Source: Fibrobacter sp. (GTDB lineage: Bacteria; Fibrobacterota; Fibrobacteria; Fibrobacterales; Fibrobacteraceae). Taken from it: a DNA stretch of 64,000 nt. The position numbers and the translations under genes are program-made. Location: NCBI GenBank assembly GCA_024398995.1, contig JAKSIE010000002.1:1-64000 (forward strand), given 5' to 3'. The notes under the pieces are model-generated. The model worked only from the letters and a program-made list of their open reading frames with translations. It searched no databases and was not told the DNA's origin. Below are positions 59,849-64,000 of the stretch, piece after piece (the stretch's first letter is position 1; each line of letters begins with the position of its first letter).

Positions 59849-60629
59849 AGTGGCGCATCACTTCGTTGAAGTTTTCGCGGTCTTCTTCGTCCAGGTGGAC
59901 CATGCACTTGCTTGCCCAGTAGTAGGCGTCGGTGCGGGGATCCTTCTTGGCCTTGGGCGCAGTGTACTTTCCGTGGTTGCGAATGTCTGCGGCCTGCATG
60001 TATTCTCCAACCTTTCGCATGGTGTTCTTGTCGCCGTCCGGTTCGTTGCAGACTTCCAGATAGCCCTTGATGAAGGTGCTGGTCTTTTCGTCATTGGCGT
60101 TCTTGCTCACCAGATTTGCCACCAGTTCTTCCAATTCCTGCTGCTTGCGGTCGCTGAGTTCCGGGTTGTACATCAGATCGCGGTAGGCCTGCTGTTCCAC
60201 GATGTCCTCGTCATCCATGTCGATTCCCTTCTGGGCGGACTTGTTCTTCAGTTCGCTGAAGGTGACGAACTTATTTTTGTATTCCTTTTCGGAATCCAGT
60301 TCGTCCAAGGCGCGAAAGTCGATAATGGTGCGCAGGTAGGCAAGGAACGGCAGCTTTGCGGTCTTGGAACGTGCGTGGAAGTCGTAGTCCATTACGGCCT
60401 TGTAATAGTTGAGGTAGATTTCGCCGGAGTGGCTGACGAAATTGACGAAATTGCGGCTCCAGTTGTAGCCCAGTTTGCGGGGTGCGCTGCCGATAGCGCT
60501 GAACTTGTGCTGAGTCATGATTGGCTCAATGTAAATCATGAACAGTTTTCTTGCTGCGCCCTTGACTCCTTTTTGGGCGAGGTAGATGTAGGCGGCTTCG
60601 TGGGCGGCGGTCATGTTTTCGAACTTCAT
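59838..60629 (-). CDS. Atypical sigma-70-like protein
   Basis: 263 residues. The segment FVSHSGEIYLNYYKAVMDYDFHAR followed by FLAYLRTIIDFRALDEL recalls sigma region 2 (core binding and -10 recognition), and STFIKGYLEVCNEPDGDKNTM RKVGEYM resembles a divergent region 4. This is a weak, pattern-level call; a phage-type or unknown DNA-binding protein is possible. Start chosen at ATG 60629 with AGAGAGAG upstream. The frame stays open to 60812, but that extension (KKSDKGGSGGLKTLKDSRTR) lies in hairpin-rich sequence and looks non-coding. It is convergent with the paralogue operon. Confidence 0.5.
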   Translation of the reverse strand: MKFENMTAAHEAAYIYLAQKGVKGAARKLFMIYIEPIMTQHKFSAIGSAPRKLGYNWSRNFVNFVSHSGEIYLNYYKAVMDYDFHARSKTAKLPFLAYLRTIIDFRALDELDSEKEYKNKFVTFSELKNKSAQKGIDMDDEDIVEQQAYRDLMYNPELSDRKQQELEELVANLVSKNANDEKTSTFIKGYLEVCNEPDGDKNTMRKVGEYMQAADIRNHGKYTAPKAKKDPRTDAYYWASKCMVHLDEEDRENFNEVMRHYAE

Positions 60630-61060
60630 ATATCCGTATCTCTCTCTTAGAATGATTGTGTATGTGTGGCAATCGGGATCTGCCGTTTGCGAGCAGGACG
60701 CACTCAAAAACCTGGTTGCCCGTCGTCGGGTTTCCCAGTCTATTTGTCGAGTCCTGCTATCCTTAAGGGTTTTAAGCCCGCCAGAGCCGCCTTTGTCAGA
60801 TTTTTTCGGCATGTCAGCCGCTTTAAGGGGGGGCTCTGGGTGGTTTTAGGGACACGACGCCCCGTCGTCTTGTCAGTGCGTCGACAAGACTACGAAACAC
60901 GCGCTTTTCTACGCGTTAACCTCCAACATGCTTGCGCATGCTTTGCAACAGCCAGCGGGCTCTAGGGCCTTACTGCCGGGACTCCGTATAATCCCGGGGA
61001 TTTAGTGGAATGTGCAGGGCGACATTACCCTACACTACAATTATAGTAAATCCTACAAGC
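60630..61060 (-). other. Hairpin-rich leader or structured RNA region
   Basis: In the 640-base gap upstream of the sigma-like gene (minus strand) there is a TATAAT at 61040-61045 facing the gene. Many short stems follow: CCGGGA/TCCCGG, CATGC/GCATG, ACGCG/CGCGT, GTCTTGTC/GACAAGAC (8 bp) and ACGACG/CGTCGT. I see no intact gene. It could be a long structured 5' leader, a stand-alone RNA, or a patch of palindromic repeats. The part from 61061 to 61201 is AT-rich and includes the palindrome listed separately. Confidence 0.4.
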
Positions 61061-61144
61061 ACTGGCAGGACAAAAATTGACACAAAAAATTTTCGTGTGA
61101 ATTTTCTGTGGACAGACGGCTAGTTACCTTTTACTATAAAAGTG

Positions 61145-61160
61145 ACGATATATATATCGT
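61145..61160. promoter_or_regulatory. 16-bp perfect palindrome
   Basis: ACGATATATATATCGT is flanked by outer arms AAAGTG and CACTTT (61139-61144 and 61170-61175). It could be a dimer-protein operator or a hairpin, and lies in the intergenic region between two minus-strand genes. Confidence 0.45.
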
Positions 61161-61201
61161 GAAATTTCGCCACTTTGTCAAAAAAATTTTTCCTTCAAGT
61201 C

Positions 61202-61232
61202 AAAAAAAAATCCCCGGGCTGTGCCGGGGAGA
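61202..61232 (-). terminator. Terminator of the DUF4153-like gene
   Basis: On the minus strand, TCCCCGG pairs with CCGGGGA (61225-61231 with 61212-61218), followed by nine T. It lies 38 bases after the stop of the membrane protein gene. Confidence 0.88.
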
Positions 61233-61269
61233 CGTTCAAGTATATAAGTATATAAGTATATATATGTAA

Positions 61270-62934
61270 TTACTTAAAGAACCAGTAGCCCCTGATGCTT
61301 CCGTAGTCCCTGCTGCTGTCGAGCGCGCAGATCTTGAAGTAGACGGAGGTGAGGATCAGTGTCTCGGAGCCGTTGTCCAGGGTGATGGATGTAGGCTTTC
61401 CCTTTGCGGGCTGGGCTGCCGCCACATTGGCGGAGTCTGCGATGTCGGCTGCTACGTCATCGTCGTCGGTATCGTCGTTTATGTTTTTCAGGAGGCTCAG
61501 GGGAACGCTGAAGCTTGCGAACAGGGTGTCGCCGCTGCTATAGCCGTTGGGGCGTACCTTGATGAAAATGGTGTCGCCGTCCAGTACAAACTGGTCGGAG
61601 CTCAAATAGGTGTTCTCCAGCTTTGCCATGGAGCTGCGGTTAGGCGGCACGGCAATGAAGGAGTATTCCTGTTCCTTGAATTCAAAGTATTTGATGCTCT
61701 TGAGTACCAGTTCCTCACGCTCCCGTTCCTGGGCCCTGGCGACGGAATCCTTAGCCCATTCAGCCTGTCTGTGGGCGCTATGGCGAAGGTAACTGTGGGC
61801 ACCCAGCGTAAAGACGTTGACGGGGGAGAAGGTGGAAATGATGGCGGTAATGATAAGGCTTACCACGGTCCACCAGATCTTCTTTTTAATGCGGGGGACC
61901 AGCAGGATAATCAGTGAGGCGAGGAGCCAAATGTGGACGGTGATAACGTAGAACAGGATGAAGTGCTCGTCGGGGGAGCTGTGGTCAATGCAGCTGACGA
62001 AGTTCCTTAAGGAAAGGAGCGTAGGGAGAATGACGAGCCAGGGGATGATTTTCAGGAACTTCTTGTCGAACCCGTCCTTGAAATGGCTAGGGTAGATAAT
62101 GTTGCCGATGAGGATGGTGCTGCTGACCGCGATAAGGGCCATGGTGGAAAGGCTCATTTGTTCATGGGACTGATCGAAGCCGATTTTAATAGTGAAGGCG
62201 TATACGAAAAGAATGTACAGCAGGAGCACCGGTATAAAGAGGAAGTGGATGGTGTTGTTGAAGTACTTGCTCGTCTCGCTGTTTTCGTTTGGCTCCCTCA
62301 GGCTAGGAAATCCTGCGTAGAACAGGGTGGGGAACACGATGCAGGTGCAGATAGAGGCCATGTCAAAGAAGATCATGCCGTCGAAGAAGTCAAAATTCGT
62401 AAGTAGATGGGCGCAGCCGGCCAGGGCGGCCATTGCTCCGTAGAACAGCGAGGTGATGGCAGAGGAAATCAGGAAGGATATGACTACCTTGCCAATGAAG
62501 TTCCATAGGGGAATGTCGTTCTTGCCTCTAAAGAAGGGAACAACCAGGGGGCTCAGCACCACGATGGCGATCCACACCACCGACTTGGCGATAAAATGCG
62601 CATTGTCCGGGTTGCCGTTTGCAATATAGCCCGCGGTCAGCGCCATCAGTACGGCCTCGGAGACGCCGGTAATGATCCAGCCGGTCTTGGGGGAGTAATT
62701 CCTGGCCTCTTGCACCAGCTTGCAGGCTGTCGTGAGGAAAATGGACAGTAGGGCGAAGGTTGCGACCCAGATGAAGTACTTGGGGTGATTCTCGATGAAC
62801 TGGTTTTTGCCTACCATACGCGCCAGGGCCATGGAGTAGAGGCAGGCGAAGATTGCAAAGCCCATGGGCAGGGGGAAACGCTTGAAAACGTTGGATATCT
62901 GGGTGGGGTACTGTTTGATTTTTGCTAAGTCCAT
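61270..62934 (-). CDS. Multi-pass membrane protein, DUF4153-like
   Basis: About 554 residues with 10-12 predicted membrane helices in the first 370 (FAIFACLYSMALA, YFIWVATFALLSIFLTTA, VVWIAIVVLSPLVVPFF, FIPVLLLYILFVYAFTIKIG), then a soluble C-terminal part with a helix rich in Arg and Glu (RAQEREREELVLKSI) and an Asp-rich stretch. The layout and sequence style fit DUF4153 proteins, whose function is unknown. Start is taken at ATG 62934; the frame also has a GTG at 62967 that adds 11 residues, and neither has a clear ribosome site. Monocistronic, with a strong terminator. Not evidently linked to the defence systems. Confidence 0.72.
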   Translation of the reverse strand: MDLAKIKQYPTQISNVFKRFPLPMGFAIFACLYSMALARMVGKNQFIENHPKYFIWVATFALLSIFLTTACKLVQEARNYSPKTGWIITGVSEAVLMALTAGYIANGNPDNAHFIAKSVVWIAIVVLSPLVVPFFRGKNDIPLWNFIGKVVISFLISSAITSLFYGAMAALAGCAHLLTNFDFFDGMIFFDMASICTCIVFPTLFYAGFPSLREPNENSETSKYFNNTIHFLFIPVLLLYILFVYAFTIKIGFDQSHEQMSLSTMALIAVSSTILIGNIIYPSHFKDGFDKKFLKIIPWLVILPTLLSLRNFVSCIDHSSPDEHFILFYVITVHIWLLASLIILLVPRIKKKIWWTVVSLIITAIISTFSPVNVFTLGAHSYLRHSAHRQAEWAKDSVARAQEREREELVLKSIKYFEFKEQEYSFIAVPPNRSSMAKLENTYLSSDQFVLDGDTIFIKVRPNGYSSGDTLFASFSVPLSLLKNINDDTDDDDVAADIADSANVAAAQPAKGKPTSITLDNGSETLILTSVYFKICALDSSRDYGSIRGYWFFK

Positions 62935-63070
62935 AGGGGAATAGTTAGAAAAATTTGCTTTAAACACCTTGCATTTAGCCTAATCTTTGCGCAATAGCCT
63001 CAACTTTTTTCTGGAAATAGATTATTTTGTAATATGAAAGGCTGATAAACACTATTAACCATAGGTAAAT

Positions 63071-64000
63071 ATGTCCGCAAAGGTAACTAGCAGCGATCGC
63101 GTCGAAGATTTGTTCCCGGAAACCCCGGCCCGCAAGATCTTTACCCCTATTGAACGTCTCATGCAGGTGGAAACCACCGGTGGTATAGTTCTTATCATCA
63201 TGACCATTGCCGCCCTCCTTTGGGCCAACCTTTCCCCGGAGTCATACCACCATGTTTGGCACTTGCCTTTTGCCGTGACCATCGGTAGCTGGATTGGTTC
63301 TGCCGACCTGCACTGGTTTATTAACGACGCCCTCATGACCATCTTCTTCTTCAACATTGGTCTTGAAGTGAAGGGCGAAATGACCTACGGCGAACTTCGC
63401 GACCCCAAGGCGGCCAGCTTGCCTATTATTGCGGCTGCCGGCGGTATGCTTTTCCCGGCCTTGATCTACCTGGCTGTTAACGGCTTGACCGGTACCGACG
63501 CCGCCCGCGGTTGGGGTATTCCCACTGCAACGGATATTGCCTTCGTGGTCGGCTGTATGGCGATCCTCGGCAAGAAGGTGCCCCATGCTCTCCGCGTCAT
63601 GATCTTGACCTTGGCTATTGCCGACGATATCGGCGCCATCCTCGTGATTGCCATCGGTTACCCCAGCGGTGACGGTTTGAACTTCGCCGCCCTCGGTACT
63701 GGTATCGCCCTGCTGGTGCTTATCAACGTGCTGTTCCGTATCGGCGTCCGTAACTTGTTCCTCCACGGCATTATCGGTGTGGCTGTCTGGGCATTCTTTG
63801 TGAAGTCTGGCGTGCATCCCACTATCGCCGGTGTGCTCCTGGGTCTTTCTGTTCCTGCCAAGCCGGTGGTTACCAGCGGCAAGGTCCGTAGCTTTGTTGC
63901 CGGTGCCGACCATGTTCTCTCTGGCGAAACCAAGGACGAACACGAAAAGTATCGCGTATTCTCTATGCTGACCAAGGCTTCCAGCGAAAGCATTTCTATG
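63071..64000 (+). CDS. nhaA: Na+/H+ antiporter NhaA, 5' part
   Basis: The frame opens at ATG 63071 (AGGT just upstream) and runs off the right edge after 310 codons. It exchanges two H+ for one Na+ across the inner membrane. Features: ETTGGIVLIIMTIAALLWAN (first helix), FFFNIGLEVKGEM, PTATDIAFVVGCMA, and LAIADDIGAILVIAI, the last holding the Asp pair equivalent to D163/D164 of E. coli NhaA. About 80 C-terminal residues are missing from the window. GC-rich codons mark it as core genome. Confidence 0.94.
   Translation, partial: MSAKVTSSDRVEDLFPETPARKIFTPIERLMQVETTGGIVLIIMTIAALLWANLSPESYHHVWHLPFAVTIGSWIGSADLHWFINDALMTIFFFNIGLEVKGEMTYGELRDPKAASLPIIAAAGGMLFPALIYLAVNGLTGTDAARGWGIPTATDIAFVVGCMAILGKKVPHALRVMILTLAIADDIGAILVIAIGYPSGDGLNFAALGTGIALLVLINVLFRIGVRNLFLHGIIGVAVWAFFVKSGVHPTIAGVLLGLSVPAKPVVTSGKVRSFVAGADHVLSGETKDEHEKYRVFSMLTKASSESISM

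Noticed and set aside
1-64000. CRISPR arrays, tRNA and rRNA genes
   Set aside because: No array of equal direct repeats with unique spacers, and no tRNA cloverleaf or rRNA sequence, was seen in any gap. CARF here belongs to an RtcR-like protein, not to a CRISPR locus.

Overview
The window is from a Fibrobacter-type genome, close to F. succinogenes or a rumen/gut relative. Three tandem genes carry the Fibrobacter succinogenes major paralogous (FISUMP, TIGR02145) domain. They lie beside secreted plant cell-wall enzymes (a GH11-CBM6 xylanase and a GH74 xyloglucanase) with Fibrobacter-style C-terminal modules. Housekeeping genes (lysA, prs, rmuC, nhaA) look GC-richer than the accessory genes, which is the pattern expected of imported islands. 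Many promoters match TTGACA-N17-TATATT very closely.

Layout. 1-13.7 kb is core-like: xylanase, three FISUMP proteins, lysA, GH74, prs, rmuC and a TonB-C-like secreted protein, separated by hairpin terminators made of a dispersed CCCGG/GGATGAC repeat. 13.8-20.8 kb is a small accessory stretch. It holds two toxin-antitoxin-like pairs (Xre-ImmA/PIN and AbiEi-like/nucleotidyltransferase), a collagen-like lipoprotein, a truncated GNAT gene and a patchwork of composite dispersed repeats.

20.9-39.2 kb is a defence island read in one direction, with overlapping or closely spaced genes. The first block is a MORC-type GHKL ATPase, Z1 helicase-like protein, DUF4420 PD-(D/E)XK nuclease, AIPR protein and C5 DNA methyltransferase, a known class of predicted restriction system. 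Next is an unusual pair: a protein with two GHKL ATPase modules and a receiver-like protein. The last block is a second C5 methyltransferase with an HNH nuclease, a McrB-like AAA+ protein and a LlaJI/McrC-like nuclease. 39.2-44.6 kb is a scrambled zone: an AlbA/HATPase regulator, decayed restriction-gene fragments, a PIN pair, RhuM, and repeated promoter-hairpin-terminator units that look like small RNAs.

44.8-59.8 kb is the best candidate for an undescribed system. It has a small membrane protein and a 1692-residue SF1 helicase-like protein. An RtcR-like regulator follows (CARF-type sensor plus sigma54 AAA+ with GAFTGA), and then a perfect sigma54 promoter. That promoter leads into an operon of a sigma-like protein, a PIN-like nuclease, a Ser/Thr kinase with zinc ribbon, a vWA protein and a PP2C phosphatase (a TerY-P-like triad). 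Two paralogous proteins of unknown family follow, flanking a coiled-coil protein. My reading is that a nucleotide or RNA-end signal sensed by the CARF domain switches on the kinase/vWA/phosphatase and PIN effectors through sigma54. The window ends with a sigma-like gene on the opposite strand behind a hairpin-rich leader, a DUF4153-like membrane protein and the start of nhaA.
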